Below, one piece after another: positions 15,341 through 26,524 of a stretch of DNA of 62,895 bases. Position numbers and translations under genes: made by a program. Position 1 is the first letter of the stretch, and each line of letters opens with the position of its first letter. The stretch comes from Gammaproteobacteria bacterium. Its GTDB lineage: Bacteria; Pseudomonadota; Gammaproteobacteria; DSM-16500. The DNA is taken from positions 1-62,895 of the forward strand of contig JAJPJH010000035.1 of NCBI GenBank assembly GCA_021324335.1. Direction: 5' to 3'. A model generated the notes under the pieces. That model did no database searches. It was not told the origin of the DNA and saw nothing but the letters and a program-made list of their open reading frames with translations.

Positions 15341-17428
15341 TTAGTATATAACCAAGAATGCAATATCCGCTACCTGCAAAAACAAAGACCGGAGTTGGTG
15401 TAATAACAGGATGCGGTTTTCGCGCTGCGCTTTGTTTTCAGTCATGACCATCACATGATCGAAGAAGTTATCAATCGGCTCGCGGAGTTCGGCTAGCTGT
15501 AATAAAACTTCATCATATTTACCTGCTTGCGCTAAACTTGCGACCTTATCACTTTTGGTTTCTAACTGCAGTGCTAATTCTTTTTCAGCCGCATGTTCGA
15601 AATAAGCAGGATTGATGGCATGACTATCTAGCTTGTCCGTATATTTAGATAAGATATTACTGACCCGTTTATTCGCCGCACTTAACGCTTCCGCAGCAGC
15701 GAGCTTCTTGAATGCTTGCACCGCGCGAATACGTTCATCTGCATTAAGCGGATTGGTGATGCCGAGGGAAGCAACAGCGGCAAAGACATCGGGGGTGATG
15801 CCTTGTTCCTGATACCAAGCCCGTAAACGTTCTTGCATAAAGGTGAGGAGTGAGGGGATGATTTCGGCATTTTCTAATTTAACGGTATAACAATCAGCAG
15901 CAAAAGTAAGTGTCTCTTTTAAATCGAGATTGATTCGCTTTTCAATCAGGATGCGCAAGATACCTAATGCTGCGCGGCGCAAACCATAGGGGTCTTTGTC
16001 GCCGGTGGGGATTTGATTGATTCCGAAGGCGCCGACAAGTGTATCGAGGCGTTCTGCAATGGCTAGCGCTTGTCCCAGTGAACTGTCAGGCAATTCATCG
16101 CCGGCAAAGCGTGGCTGATATTGTTCGCTGATAGCTTGAGCAATAGCGTGTGGCTCGCCATCGGAGAGAGCATAATAACCGCCCATCGTACCTTGCAATT
16201 CGGGGAATTCACCTACCATGTTGGTGGTTAAATCAGATTTAGAGAGTAGTCCTGCTCGTGCAGCGTGTTCTGTATTGATATCTATTTTAGCAGCAATATA
16301 AGCAGTCAATTTGCTAAGCCGTTCTACTTTTTCATATAGTGTGCCTAGTTTGGCTTGAAAAAGGATGCCTTTTAATCGTTCTAGCCGCTGTTCTAAACTT
16401 TCTTTTTTATCGGTGTCATAAAAGAAAGCAGCATCCGCTAAGCGGGCGCGTAAGACACGTTCATTGCCATGAATGACACGGTGTGTGTCATGGCTTTGAA
16501 TATTGCTGATGGTGATAAAATAGGGTAATAATTTGCCGCCTTGACCATACACAGGAAAATAACGTTGGTGATCTTGCATGGAAGAAATTAAGACTTCTTC
16601 GGGGAGGCTTAAAAAAGCACTATCAAATTGCCCACTGAGAGCTACCGGCCATTCCACTAAGCCTGTGACCTCATCCAAAAATTCCTCGCTAGAAATGAGT
16701 GCATGAGCATCAGCTGCAATTTTTTTTGCACAAGCCATCGCTTGTTGACGAATTGTTTCTCGGCGTTCAGCAAAATCAGCCATTACATGGCCTTCTGTTT
16801 TAAGAAGCGATACATAAGCAGCTGCAGCGGGGATAGTCATCCAGCCAGGCGCAAGGAAACGATGGCCTTGGGTGACACGATTAGCACGGCAGCCTAAAAT
16901 AACAGCATCAATGATTTGATCACCGTATAACAGGATCACGGAGTGAACAGGTCGGACGAATTGAGCATCACCGTCATGCCAGCGCATGCGTTTGGGAATA
17001 GGCAATGCTGCAAGGGCTTGGTCGACAATGCTGGGTATAATTTCTTGAACAGTTTTTCCAGTTGTCTTTTGTTGTAATCCCACCCACTCTCCTTGGGCAT
17101 TTTTAATCGTGATTAATTCTGCAGGCGTCACACCGCAAGAGCGAGTAAAACCCACGCAAGCAGGCGTAGGATTCCCTTGTGCATCAAAAGCTGCTGCCAA
17201 CGCAGGGCCTTTGCGTTCTATGACTTGATCAGGCTGAGCCGCCGCTAAGTCTTTTACTAACACCGCCAATCGCCGTGGTGTTGCAAAAAATTGACAGCCA
17301 GTAAAACTCAAATCTGCTTTTTGTAAGCGTTCTTGAACGTGCTGAGAAAAAGCTTCACCTAATTTTCGTAGGGATTTGGGTGGTAATTCTTCAGTGTGAA
17401 TTTCTACGAGAAAATCATCGTGTTTCAT
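15341..17428 (-). CDS. glyS: Glycyl-tRNA synthetase beta subunit
   Basis: The 695-residue subunit starts MKHDDFLVEIHTEELPPKSLRKL, the classic GlyS N-terminus, and contains the family blocks FATPRRLAV, ISSMQDHQRYFPV, FFYDTDKKESLEQRLERLKGILFQAKLG and PTGDKDPYGLRRAALGILRIL. It pairs with GlyQ to charge tRNA-Gly in the cytosol and provides tRNA binding. The ATG is two bases past the glyQ stop (TAAGATG) with AAGGAAA before it, so translation is coupled. Confidence 0.97.
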   Translation of the reverse strand: MKHDDFLVEIHTEELPPKSLRKLGEAFSQHVQERLQKADLSFTGCQFFATPRRLAVLVKDLAAAQPDQVIERKGPALAAAFDAQGNPTPACVGFTRSCGVTPAELITIKNAQGEWVGLQQKTTGKTVQEIIPSIVDQALAALPIPKRMRWHDGDAQFVRPVHSVILLYGDQIIDAVILGCRANRVTQGHRFLAPGWMTIPAAAAYVSLLKTEGHVMADFAERRETIRQQAMACAKKIAADAHALISSEEFLDEVTGLVEWPVALSGQFDSAFLSLPEEVLISSMQDHQRYFPVYGQGGKLLPYFITISNIQSHDTHRVIHGNERVLRARLADAAFFYDTDKKESLEQRLERLKGILFQAKLGTLYEKVERLSKLTAYIAAKIDINTEHAARAGLLSKSDLTTNMVGEFPELQGTMGGYYALSDGEPHAIAQAISEQYQPRFAGDELPDSSLGQALAIAERLDTLVGAFGINQIPTGDKDPYGLRRAALGILRILIEKRINLDLKETLTFAADCYTVKLENAEIIPSLLTFMQERLRAWYQEQGITPDVFAAVASLGITNPLNADERIRAVQAFKKLAAAEALSAANKRVSNILSKYTDKLDSHAINPAYFEHAAEKELALQLETKSDKVASLAQAGKYDEVLLQLAELREPIDNFFDHVMVMTENKAQRENRILLLHQLRSLFLQVADIAFLVIY

Positions 17429-17429
17429 C

Positions 17430-18335
17430 TTATTTCCTTTGCAGCAAAGGGAAGCCCAGCGCTTCACGAGATTGATAATAACTTTCAGCAACAGCTTTAG
17501 CTAAACGGCGTATTTTTAAAATATGATGCTGCCGTTCAGTCACGGAAATCGCGCGTCGTGCATCGAGTAGATTAAAAGTGTGTGATGCTTTCATCACCAT
17601 TTCATAAGCAGGCAATGGTAACCCGGCTTCTATCAAGCGCAGGCTTTCTTTTTCATAAAAATGAAAATGGTTGAAGAGCGTGTCAATATCCGCTATTTCA
17701 AAATTATAGTTAGACATTTCAACTTCCGTTTGGCGGTACACGTCACCATACGTCACGATACCTTGCGGGCCTTTGCACCAAACTAAATCATATATATTGT
17801 CGATACTTTGCAAGGCCATGCTTAATCGTTCTAAGCCATACGTGATTTCACCCGTGACGGGTTTGCATTCCAAGCCGCCGACTTGTTGGAAATACGTAAA
17901 TTGCGTTACTTCCATGCCGTTTAACCACACTTCCCAGCCTAATCCCCATGCCCCTAGGGTAGGGGATTCCCAATTATCTTCAACAAACCGAATGTCATCC
18001 ACCAATGGATCAACCCCGATCGCGATAAGAGATTTGAGATAGAGGTCTTGAATATCGACCGGCGATGGCTTCAATACCACTTGAAATTGATGATGCCGCT
18101 GGACACGATTCGGGTTTTCGCCATAACGGCCATCTGTTGGCCGTCGGCTAGGTTGTACGTAAGCAGCTCGCCACGGCTCAGGGCCGATGGCACCTAAAAA
18201 ACTGGCCGTATGAAACGTCCCTGCGCCCACCTCTAAATCAAGCGGTTGCATGATAATACAGCCCTGCTCGCTCCAATAAGCTTGCAAAGTGGCAATTAGG
18301 CCTTGGAAAGTTTTGGTATTTTCAATAAGATCCAT
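17430..18335 (-). CDS. glyQ: Glycyl-tRNA synthetase alpha subunit
   Basis: The catalytic subunit, about 301 residues, is instantly recognisable: [53 protein letters not shown] and [11 protein letters not shown]. It activates glycine with ATP. AGGATC before the ATG at 18335 supports this start over an in-frame upstream one at 18353. It is the first gene of glyQS. Confidence 0.97.
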   Translation of the reverse strand: MDLIENTKTFQGLIATLQAYWSEQGCIIMQPLDLEVGAGTFHTASFLGAIGPEPWRAAYVQPSRRPTDGRYGENPNRVQRHHQFQVVLKPSPVDIQDLYLKSLIAIGVDPLVDDIRFVEDNWESPTLGAWGLGWEVWLNGMEVTQFTYFQQVGGLECKPVTGEITYGLERLSMALQSIDNIYDLVWCKGPQGIVTYGDVYRQTEVEMSNYNFEIADIDTLFNHFHFYEKESLRLIEAGLPLPAYEMVMKASHTFNLLDARRAISVTERQHHILKIRRLAKAVAESYYQSREALGFPLLQRK

Positions 18336-18452
18336 GTGATCCTCATCTAGCACTCCGCTGCGGGAGGTTGCGTGATTTTAAGCGCGAGATTATAACATTC
18401 TTAACGAAGATGGGGAGTGTTATTCTAAATAGAACAGATAGGAGTGCTTCGC

Positions 18453-20507
18453 ATGGCCCATCAGCCATTTAATCAGGCTTTATTACCTCGTTTCCAGGAA
18501 ATCGACCCGGATAAAATTGAGCCAATAATTACCAATATGCTCAAAATTAACCGGGAGCGATTGAAGGCATTACTAGCACAGTCTAAGTCTTATACCTGGG
18601 ATAATCTGATGAAGCCGCTGGAAGATATGAGTGATGAGCTGACCAAAATATGGTCACCTGTTTCCCATCTGCGCAGTGTGGTGGAATCAGATGCGTTGCG
18701 TAAAGCCTATAATCAAGTCTTACCGCTGTTGACGGAATACAGCACCGAATTCTCACAAAATGAACAGCTCTTTCGTGCCATTGATTCCTTGCAAGAGAGT
18801 GAAGAATTTAACAAACTGGATTCCGCGCAAAAGAAAATTATTGAAAATGATATTCGCGATTTTAAATTAGCCGGTGTCAACTTACCGCCGGATAAGAAAG
18901 AACGGATGGCTAAGTTACAGAAGCAGCTTAGTCAACTTACAACGAAATTTTCTGAAAATGTCTTAGATGCGACCCAAGCCTGGACTTTACATGTTACGGA
19001 TCGTAATCAACTAGAAGGACTACCGCCGCAAGCATTACAACTTGCAGCTGATAATGCCAAGCAACGCAACTTAGAAGGTTATGTCTTAACATTAGATTAT
19101 CCTTCTTATTCCACCGCCATCAAATTTTTACATAATCGCGAATTGCGCAAACAAGTTTATGAGGCTTATGCAACGCGTGCTTCTGATCAAGGACCATTAG
19201 CAGCTAAATGGGACAATACACCCATCATCGAAGAGATCTTAAGAATCCGTCATGAAATTGCTCAATTGGTTGGATTTAAAAATTATGCGGAATACTCACT
19301 TGCCACCAAAATGGCCAAAACACCTGATGAAGTATTACAATTTTTAAATGAGTTATTAGCTAAGAGTAAACCATTCGCAGTGGAAGAATATGAAGAAGTC
19401 AAAGCGCTGGCAAAGAAATTAGATAATATCGAAAACATAGCTGCATGGGATATTTCTTATTATTCAGAAAAATTACAAGAATCTAAATTTCATTTTACGC
19501 AAGAAGATTTTCGGCCTTATTTTCCCATTGAAACTGTCTTAAACGGCATGTTTACTCTGATTAATCAATTATACGGTATTACGATTGTCCCTGAAGATCA
19601 CATTGAAGTGTGGCATCCGCATGTGCGTTTCTTTTCTATTTATGATGATCAGAATGAATTGCGCGGGGGTTTTTACACGGATCTTTACGCCCGTCCGCGT
19701 AAACGCGATGGTGCTTGGATGGATGAGTGCCGTACCCGTTATCGCCTGGATGGAAAAGGCATACAATATCCTGTTGCTTACCTTACCTGCAATTTCATGC
19801 CGCCAGTCGATGGCCAGCCTGCTTTATTAACCCATGATGATGTCTTAACACTGTTTCACGAATTTGGTCATTGTCTTCATCACATGTTAACGAAAGTAGA
19901 TTATCCCTCTATAGCCGGCATCAACGGTGTTCCCTGGGATGCGGTCGAGTTTCCTAGTCAATTTATGGAAAATTATTGCTGGGAAAAAGAATCGCTTTCA
20001 CTTGTTGCCGCGCATTATCAAACCGGTGCGCCGCTGCCGGATGAATTATATAAAAAAATGCTTGCTGCTAAACATTTTCAAACCGGCATGCAAATGGTGA
20101 GGCAATTAGAATTTGCATTATTCGATTTTCGTCTGCATCTTGAATACGATCCAGTTAAACCAAACCGAACGCAAGCTATTTTAGATGAAGTACGAGAAGC
20201 CACCTCCGTTTTTCCCGTGCCTCCATTTAATCGTTTCCAGCATAGTTTCTCGCATATCTTCGCAGGTAGTTATGCAGCAGGTTATTACAGTTATAAATGG
20301 GCGGAAGTATTATCATCGGATGCGTTTGCACAATTTGAAGAAAAAGGGATTTTCGACCGCAATACAGGCCGGGCTTTTATGGAAAATATTTTAGAAGTCG
20401 GCGGCGTGCGCGATCCCATGGCCTCGTTTATTGCCTTCCGTGGCCGTAAACCAACGATTGATGCGTTGTTGAGACAGAGTGGTATCATTAAGAGAGCGCC
20501 GGCTTAA
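18453..20507 (+). CDS. prlC: Oligopeptidase A (M3 zinc metallopeptidase)
   Basis: The 684-residue enzyme has the M3 active-site motif HEFGHCLHHML with the two zinc histidines, preceded by LTHDDVLTLF. The C-terminal substrate site is seen in FSHIFAGSYAAGYYSYKWAEVL. It degrades signal peptides and oligopeptides in the cytosol. AGGAG eight bases before the ATG fixes the start over a GTG at 18444. The length is that of E. coli PrlC. Confidence 0.96.
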   Translation: MAHQPFNQALLPRFQEIDPDKIEPIITNMLKINRERLKALLAQSKSYTWDNLMKPLEDMSDELTKIWSPVSHLRSVVESDALRKAYNQVLPLLTEYSTEFSQNEQLFRAIDSLQESEEFNKLDSAQKKIIENDIRDFKLAGVNLPPDKKERMAKLQKQLSQLTTKFSENVLDATQAWTLHVTDRNQLEGLPPQALQLAADNAKQRNLEGYVLTLDYPSYSTAIKFLHNRELRKQVYEAYATRASDQGPLAAKWDNTPIIEEILRIRHEIAQLVGFKNYAEYSLATKMAKTPDEVLQFLNELLAKSKPFAVEEYEEVKALAKKLDNIENIAAWDISYYSEKLQESKFHFTQEDFRPYFPIETVLNGMFTLINQLYGITIVPEDHIEVWHPHVRFFSIYDDQNELRGGFYTDLYARPRKRDGAWMDECRTRYRLDGKGIQYPVAYLTCNFMPPVDGQPALLTHDDVLTLFHEFGHCLHHMLTKVDYPSIAGINGVPWDAVEFPSQFMENYCWEKESLSLVAAHYQTGAPLPDELYKKMLAAKHFQTGMQMVRQLEFALFDFRLHLEYDPVKPNRTQAILDEVREATSVFPVPPFNRFQHSFSHIFAGSYAAGYYSYKWAEVLSSDAFAQFEEKGIFDRNTGRAFMENILEVGGVRDPMASFIAFRGRKPTIDALLRQSGIIKRAPA

Positions 20508-23346
20508 AAAACTGCTGTTTATCAGAAGAGTCAGAGTTTTTACGATGGAATTTTCTAAATAGGCTATATTTAGAGGGTTTGAGGGCCTTTTTTTTCTCGT
20601 TTGCCTGAGAAAAAGGCTTATGCAATACCGAGAGAATGGAAGGAATAATGTGTTTATTTTGATTTATCATTGCTTCGATGAAGGGTATCGTTTGTTCGAT
20701 AATGGCTGCTTCTTTCTTAATAAACTCTTTTTGTTCGTCCGACATGTCGGGATTAAGATACGCTTTAATTTCCTCTAAGCTTTGTTCTAACGTATTTCTA
20801 TCTTGTTTATTGGTTGAAAAGAGAGCGCGTGGCTCTAATAATTTTAAGCTCGCATAAAGTGATTTAATTTTGTTTTCCCTTTCTTCAAAGGTTTTAAGTG
20901 CTATATTCTTATCCAAGCCGTGTTGAATAGACTCCATAATAGGAAGGGCTGATAAGCAGTTTTTTATCCATCGTGATAAAGGAGGAACCATCGCGTCATA
21001 TTTATTATCTGCCAGTACCTCATAATTTTCTATTTCTGTTGCATTTTCTTTTATGTTTTTTAGAAATAATTTTAATTCTGGAGACAGATAGGACTGAATA
21101 TTTTGATATAATTGTGAATAACTATTCAGTTTATTGAATATTAACATTGCGCTATTCTGATCACCTTGTTGATAAAGTTTCTTGATGATTTTTACTATTC
21201 GGTTGGTATTAATTGCTATTCTATTAAGCGTTATTTCTTCTGGCTGATCCTGGCAATCAGAGAAGAGAAGTTTATCAGTGAGATGGTGAAGGTAGTAACC
21301 GTATTTAGTGAAAGCCTGAATAGCTTCCTTTGCTAGTTTTAATTTATTGGTGAGATCCTGAGGAGAAAATAATAGACGTTTAATTCCTGGAATCGCACCG
21401 ATTGCTTCGATCGCTACTATCAGAGGGCAGATGATTTTACCGGCTAGATAAATACTTTTCTCTTGAATAGCGAGGACGAGAATATCAGTATAGTTTTCAT
21501 CAATTTTATTATATTTTTTGACATCTTTCTCAGATAGAGAGGAACTAGGTGTTTTAGTAATGGCATTGTCGATATCGTTTAATATTTCCAAGAATGTTTT
21601 ATTTTCAGAAGATAAAATGGCATTAAAATCTATTGATATTTGATTATTTGTGAGTATGGTTTCTTTACGTACTGTCCAAGATTGGGGGTGTTTTGGAGTT
21701 GCCTCATAGACTGAATCGGAAGCAGTATCTCTAGGCGGTATAAAAACAGGTTGGGTCTGGATGGCGCTCGGCGCATCCGTTTCACTTCGTGTTGGAAAGA
21801 TAGTGGGTTTAAATTCTTTTTTGAATTCTTTATTAAATTCTTTGATAAGCGTTGTAAATTCCGGGTGTTGTAAATGGTATATAGATGAGGAAATATTCTT
21901 GATTGCTTGGTAATGCTGTTCTTCCATTTCTTGTGCTATTTCCTCATTAAGGATAGAAGTTTCGCTTTGTTTGCCAAGTTCATGTTGTAGTTTAAATCGA
22001 TTACTAACTTCTAGCATTATGTTATTTTCTTGCGATTCAGTGAAAAGAAATCTATCTTTCAATATATCGGAAAAAAAATAATATTGTATTGTTTTATCTT
22101 TTGGCTCTGGTATTTTTTTAACTGAATGTTGGCATTTTATTAAAAAAGAAAGGACTTTGGTTGCCACTTCTGTTCCATCGCCTGATCCTAATGCCAGGGC
22201 TTCTTTTTTCGCATATAAATCCCCTCTGTGAACGATGAAATGAGGAATGACTGTTTGATTGAATAGTAACCTGGTTCTTTCATGCTTTTTGGAAAGCATC
22301 CTTGATTTTTTCCCTTGAGCAATATGTTGGTGAATAAAGTTATTTAAAAATTGATTAGTGGCTTTTGGTAAATCTAATATTTCTTCATTTGAGGATAACT
22401 TTTCTTTAAAAGCAGAAAATTCTTTTTCAATAGCACTCATAAGAGCGAAGCTACTATTTAAATCTCCATAATTATAGCCTACTTTTGCGACATAACATAA
22501 TCTCATGACATTTAGTTTTATCAATTGAGCAGCATAGCGACGGTCTACTGCTTGATAATTAAAAATCATTTTTCTGGCTGTGTAAAGAAGATGACCAAAA
22601 GCAGAAAACATTTTTGCGGACTCAGTGTCTTCAAATAAATTTTTCATCACATCATTTAAAGGTCGTCCTAACTGCTGTTCTAAAGGCATTTTCTGGAAAT
22701 ACTTAGCATTCATTGCAATCAGGTTATCAGCTAATTGGTTCGCGTAACTTATATTTAGCTCCCTACATTCTTTTATTATTGCCGGTGTAGAGACAATAGG
22801 CCGTTGCCTGAGGATGAAAATATCTAATTGAATAAATTTTTCAAATATTGAAAGTCTATTCCATTGTTCTTGGTAGAAATTAGTTAAGCGCTGGCAATTA
22901 TCCAGGATAATTTGTTTTATGGGAGGATCTAGATTAATAATGTAGGTGTGTTCAGTAATAAGTTGCAGCCATTTAAGTTTTTCAAATACTAATAAGTCTT
23001 TTCTATCTTCTATTTGACTAGGTTGAAGCGTGAGATCCAGACTAATGCGTAAAATGCCTGTTTGCTGTTCAATCATCTCCTGAATAGGAGAAGGCGTGTC
23101 TTTATTAATAAGAGCTTGTTTTTTCTCAATCACTTGCTTACGCCATTCTGTCAGTTGATTTCTAAACTCGAGGGAATTTTCTGAATAAGCGATATAAATC
23201 CAACAATTAATGGCATCTAAGTGAGTATAAAATATTTCTTGTAATTCTTGATTGATATCAGAAATATTTTTTTTAGAAAAATTGCTCCAGCTTTGATAGA
23301 TGTTATCTAATGTTGTTTCTATCGCTTTTCTTAATTCTTCTTGCAT
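20488..23346 (-). CDS. Large orphan protein with a possible RasGEF-like region; candidate effector
   Basis: The product is about 952 residues, helical, with no signal peptide or membrane segment. Around residues 275-400 the text resembles the RasGEF (Cdc25) core: NYGDLNSSFALMSAIEKEF recalls the 'NNFNSLMAI' helix, and IPHFIVHRGDLYAKKE the 'IPFLGVYLxDL' hairpin segment. The rest is unassigned; the C-terminus is basic (KKKALKPSKYSLFRKFHRK). RasGEF domains activate small GTPases of eukaryotes and occur in Legionella effectors such as LegG2. The start is uncertain (in-frame ATGs at 23412 and 23346; AAGGGATG favours the latter). The 3' end overlaps prlC by 20 bp, convergently. Confidence 0.6.
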   Translation of the reverse strand: MQEELRKAIETTLDNIYQSWSNFSKKNISDINQELQEIFYTHLDAINCWIYIAYSENSLEFRNQLTEWRKQVIEKKQALINKDTPSPIQEMIEQQTGILRISLDLTLQPSQIEDRKDLLVFEKLKWLQLITEHTYIINLDPPIKQIILDNCQRLTNFYQEQWNRLSIFEKFIQLDIFILRQRPIVSTPAIIKECRELNISYANQLADNLIAMNAKYFQKMPLEQQLGRPLNDVMKNLFEDTESAKMFSAFGHLLYTARKMIFNYQAVDRRYAAQLIKLNVMRLCYVAKVGYNYGDLNSSFALMSAIEKEFSAFKEKLSSNEEILDLPKATNQFLNNFIHQHIAQGKKSRMLSKKHERTRLLFNQTVIPHFIVHRGDLYAKKEALALGSGDGTEVATKVLSFLIKCQHSVKKIPEPKDKTIQYYFFSDILKDRFLFTESQENNIMLEVSNRFKLQHELGKQSETSILNEEIAQEMEEQHYQAIKNISSSIYHLQHPEFTTLIKEFNKEFKKEFKPTIFPTRSETDAPSAIQTQPVFIPPRDTASDSVYEATPKHPQSWTVRKETILTNNQISIDFNAILSSENKTFLEILNDIDNAITKTPSSSLSEKDVKKYNKIDENYTDILVLAIQEKSIYLAGKIICPLIVAIEAIGAIPGIKRLLFSPQDLTNKLKLAKEAIQAFTKYGYYLHHLTDKLLFSDCQDQPEEITLNRIAINTNRIVKIIKKLYQQGDQNSAMLIFNKLNSYSQLYQNIQSYLSPELKLFLKNIKENATEIENYEVLADNKYDAMVPPLSRWIKNCLSALPIMESIQHGLDKNIALKTFEERENKIKSLYASLKLLEPRALFSTNKQDRNTLEQSLEEIKAYLNPDMSDEQKEFIKKEAAIIEQTIPFIEAMINQNKHIIPSILSVLHKPFSQANEKKKALKPSKYSLFRKFHRKNSDSSDKQQFFKPALS

Positions 23347-23497
23347 GTCATCGCATCCCTTTTTGATCAGGCGGTATGATAAGCTTGTTGGTTGGGAAAG
23401 AGAAGAGATCATTGCTTTCGAGGAGTAAGCTGCTGGTGACAATACTCCTCTTCAAAGCGATAATATTCAGCTAACATCATCCAACGAAGAGGTTATT

Positions 23498-24925
23498 ATG
23501 GAGACCATCCATGCCCGTCACCCTAAAGCATTACCTTTTTTGTTTTTCACCGAAATGTGGGAACGGTTCGGTTTTTACGTCGTCCAAGGATTGCTGGTGC
23601 TTTACATGACAAAACATTTCGGTTTGTCTGATGAGGCAAGTGATACCATTGCAGGTGTCTTCGCTGGCCTAGTTTATATTTCTCCCTTCATCGGCGGCTT
23701 TTTAGCGGACCGATTATTAGGATTTAAAAATGCTATTTTCTGGGGCGGCCTCTTTCTCATCGCTGGTTATGCTTTACTTGCTATTTCTGTTTCACAATTT
23801 TTACTTTACCCTGCTCTTGCCACCATTATCGTCGGGAATGGCTTATTTAAACCGAATATTTCCAGCCTACTCGGCACCCAATATGCTTTAAATGACCCAC
23901 GTCGTGATGCCGGTTTCACTATCTTTTATATCGGTATTAACTTAGGCGTTATTCTCTCTGGGTTTTCCGGTTACATCCGAAACGCTTTTGGTTGGCACGT
24001 TACTTTTGCCTTAGCCAGTATCGGCCTAGTCATTGGTCTGATTATTTTCTATAGCGGTTTGCGCTATATAAAAGATACTCAAAAACTTCCACGTCTCGGC
24101 CGGAAGCTGACTTATCAATTACCACTTTACTGCCTCATCGCGATCGTGGGTCTTAATTTTCTGCTGAAAATAGAATCACTAGCGAATTGGTTGTTGCCTA
24201 TAGCAGGCATCATCTTGCTAGTTTTTCTCGTGGTTCTCACCATGCAACAAAGTCCTGAGTATCGTAAACAATTATTAGTGCTCAATATACTGATTATTTC
24301 TTCCATTATTTTTTGGGCATTATTTTTGCAGATTTTTATTTCAGCGAATTTATTTGTTGATCGTCTGGTCGATAAAACGTTATGGGGTATCCCCCTTACG
24401 ACAACCGTTTTCTATGCATCAGAAAGTGTGTTTATTTTATTACTTGGCCCCCTTTTTGCCTGGTCGTGGAATCTACTGGGCCGGTACCAAAAAAATCCTT
24501 CGCCTATCAATAAATTTGTTCTCGGTATTTTCATGGCAGGTATCGGGTTTATAGTCTTGAGTGCCGGGACGTTATTTCCCAACAGTGAAGGCTTAGTGAG
24601 TCCGCTATGGGTATTTCTTGCTTATTTTTTTCTCACAATCGGGGAGTTATTAATCTCGCCGATTGGCTTATCCGCCGTGACCCTGCTCGCGCCTACTCAT
24701 TTAATTGGCATGATGATGGGAATCTGGTTCGTTGCCACGGGCTTTGGGGGTTTATTAGCAGGCATGATTGCAAAAATCGGGGCTGTTTCAGAGACAGCCG
24801 TAGCGGCAACCAAGTTGGCCGTTTATCAGAATGCCTTTCTTAACTTTGCCTATTTAGCCTTTGTCGTGGCGGTTATTTTATTCTTTGTACAACTTGGGTT
24901 GAAAAAAATGCTGCGATGGTTATGA
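23498..24925 (+). CDS. Proton-dependent oligopeptide transporter (POT/PTR2 family)
   Basis: The 475-residue inner-membrane protein has about 14 hydrophobic segments. The ExxER motif appears in FTEMWERFGFY, and the family signatures FIGGFLADRLLG and GNGLFKPNISSLLG are clear. It imports di- and tripeptides with protons. In intracellular bacteria these are important amino-acid sources. It may share a transcript with efp 26 bp downstream. Confidence 0.93.
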   Translation: METIHARHPKALPFLFFTEMWERFGFYVVQGLLVLYMTKHFGLSDEASDTIAGVFAGLVYISPFIGGFLADRLLGFKNAIFWGGLFLIAGYALLAISVSQFLLYPALATIIVGNGLFKPNISSLLGTQYALNDPRRDAGFTIFYIGINLGVILSGFSGYIRNAFGWHVTFALASIGLVIGLIIFYSGLRYIKDTQKLPRLGRKLTYQLPLYCLIAIVGLNFLLKIESLANWLLPIAGIILLVFLVVLTMQQSPEYRKQLLVLNILIISSIIFWALFLQIFISANLFVDRLVDKTLWGIPLTTTVFYASESVFILLLGPLFAWSWNLLGRYQKNPSPINKFVLGIFMAGIGFIVLSAGTLFPNSEGLVSPLWVFLAYFFLTIGELLISPIGLSAVTLLAPTHLIGMMMGIWFVATGFGGLLAGMIAKIGAVSETAVAATKLAVYQNAFLNFAYLAFVVAVILFFVQLGLKKMLRWL

Positions 24926-24951
24926 TAGGCAGCATTTGTTAGGAGTTTTCC

Positions 24952-25521
24952 ATGGCTGAATACGGTTTAAATGAAATACGAGGCGGGATGAAGCTGTTGA
25001 TTGACGGCGATCCTTGCGTGGTGGTTGATAATGAATTTGTCAAACCAGGCAAAGGTCAAGCCTTTAACAGACTACGTTACCGCAACCTAAAAACGGGCCG
25101 CGTTATTGAACGGACTTATAAATCAGGCGATAGCATTCCCGCCGCGGATGTGGTTGAGATTGATGCTCAATTTCTCTACGGGGATGGTTCCGAATGGCAC
25201 TTCATGGCAACGGAAACCTATGAACAATATGCTTTACATGAAGCCGAAGTGGCGGATGCAAAACAATGGTTGAAAGAGCAGTCAGAATGCAAATTGACCT
25301 TGTGGAATGGAATTCCTATTCTGGTTGTGCCACCGACTTTTGTAATCTTAAAAGTAGTTGAAACCGATCCCGGCTTGAAAGGTGATACCTCAGGCGGTGG
25401 TGGTAAGCCAGCTAAACTTGAAAGCGGCGCCGTTGTGCGTGTGCCCTTATTTGTCCAGGAAGGCGAACTCATCAAAGTCGATACGCGTACAGGTGAGTAT
25501 GTCTCCCGAGCGAAAGAATAA
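24952..25521 (+). CDS. efp: Translation elongation factor P
   Basis: The 189-residue protein shows the three-domain EF-P sequence: [19 protein letters not shown], the tip loop VKPGKGQAF with the lysine that is modified, and the C-terminal [28 protein letters not shown] relieves ribosomes stalled at polyproline. The modifying enzyme EpmA is encoded immediately downstream and overlapping, so lysylation of this lysine is expected. Confidence 0.97.
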   Translation: MAEYGLNEIRGGMKLLIDGDPCVVVDNEFVKPGKGQAFNRLRYRNLKTGRVIERTYKSGDSIPAADVVEIDAQFLYGDGSEWHFMATETYEQYALHEAEVADAKQWLKEQSECKLTLWNGIPILVVPPTFVILKVVETDPGLKGDTSGGGGKPAKLESGAVVRVPLFVQEGELIKVDTRTGEYVSRAKE

Positions 25522-26485
25522 TATCGCTTGGCAGCCTTCTGCCCCAATAGATCATCTTCGCATCCGTGCGCGCGTCTTAAGAATTATCCGTGATTTTTTT
25601 GCTGCGCGCGGTGTGATGGAGGTCGAAACACCGCTGATGTGTCATACTTCTGTTACGGATCCTTTTATTCAAAGCATTCCCGTCTTATTTCACTCGCATT
25701 CATACGAAAAAGAGCAGTTTTATTATCTGCAAACTTCGCCAGAATATGCTATGAAGCGATTACTTGCAGCGAATAGTGGTGATATTTATCAAATTACGAA
25801 AGCATTTCGGCAAGGTGAAGTGGGCCGGTTTCATAATCCAGAATTTACGATGTTGGAATGGTATCGTCTTGGGTTTGATCATCATAATTTGATGGATGAA
25901 ATGGATGAGTTATTGCAATTAGTATTAAACATGCCTCCAGCAGTGCGTAAAAGCTACGCAGAGTTATTTCAAACTTTTTTACAACTGGATCCACATCATG
26001 CCTCGTTGGAGGAGTTAGCGGAATGTGCTAAACAACATCAGCTGGATGTAGCGAGTTGTGTGAATGATCGAGATACTTGGCTGCAATTATTAATGACAGA
26101 ATGTATTGAACCTCAATTGGGGTTTGATCAGCCGTGTTTTGTCTATGATTTCCCTGCTTCTCAAGCAGCACTTGCCCGTATTCAATTAACTGATCCGCCC
26201 ACTGCAGCAAGATTTGAAGTGTATGTTCGTGGAATCGAATTAGCAAATGGATTTCATGAGTTACAAAATGCGCGTGAGCAGCGGAAGCGATTTGAACATA
26301 ACATAGAAGAACGTAAAAAGTTGGGGTTAAATGAGTTATCTCTAGATGAATATTTCCTAAGTGCCCTAGCCCACGGACTTCCCGACTGTGCCGGTGTGGC
26401 ACTTGGCATCGATCGTTTAATGATGCTAGTAGTGAAATGTGAAAGCATTAAAGAAATATTAAGTTTTGATATAGAAAGAGCTTGA
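25499..26485 (+). CDS. epmA: EF-P lysine lysyltransferase
   Basis: The 328-residue enzyme is a class II lysyl-tRNA-synthetase paralogue without the anticodon domain: [57 protein letters not shown] (motif 2) and [12 protein letters not shown] (motif 3). It attaches beta-lysine to EF-P. The ATG lies inside the efp end (23-base overlap) with AGGTGA before it, which indicates translational coupling. The EpmB aminomutase gene is not in the window. Confidence 0.95.
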   Translation: MSPERKNNIAWQPSAPIDHLRIRARVLRIIRDFFAARGVMEVETPLMCHTSVTDPFIQSIPVLFHSHSYEKEQFYYLQTSPEYAMKRLLAANSGDIYQITKAFRQGEVGRFHNPEFTMLEWYRLGFDHHNLMDEMDELLQLVLNMPPAVRKSYAELFQTFLQLDPHHASLEELAECAKQHQLDVASCVNDRDTWLQLLMTECIEPQLGFDQPCFVYDFPASQAALARIQLTDPPTAARFEVYVRGIELANGFHELQNAREQRKRFEHNIEERKKLGLNELSLDEYFLSALAHGLPDCAGVALGIDRLMMLVVKCESIKEILSFDIERA

Positions 26486-26524
26486 CTGTGCTCGCAATAA
26501 CGGGATGTCCCGTGAACGATAACT

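Noticed and set aside
26500..26513. Small palindrome ACGGG/CCCGT between epmA and the desaturase gene
   Set aside because: Only 5 bp of stem and no T-run; too weak to call a terminator.
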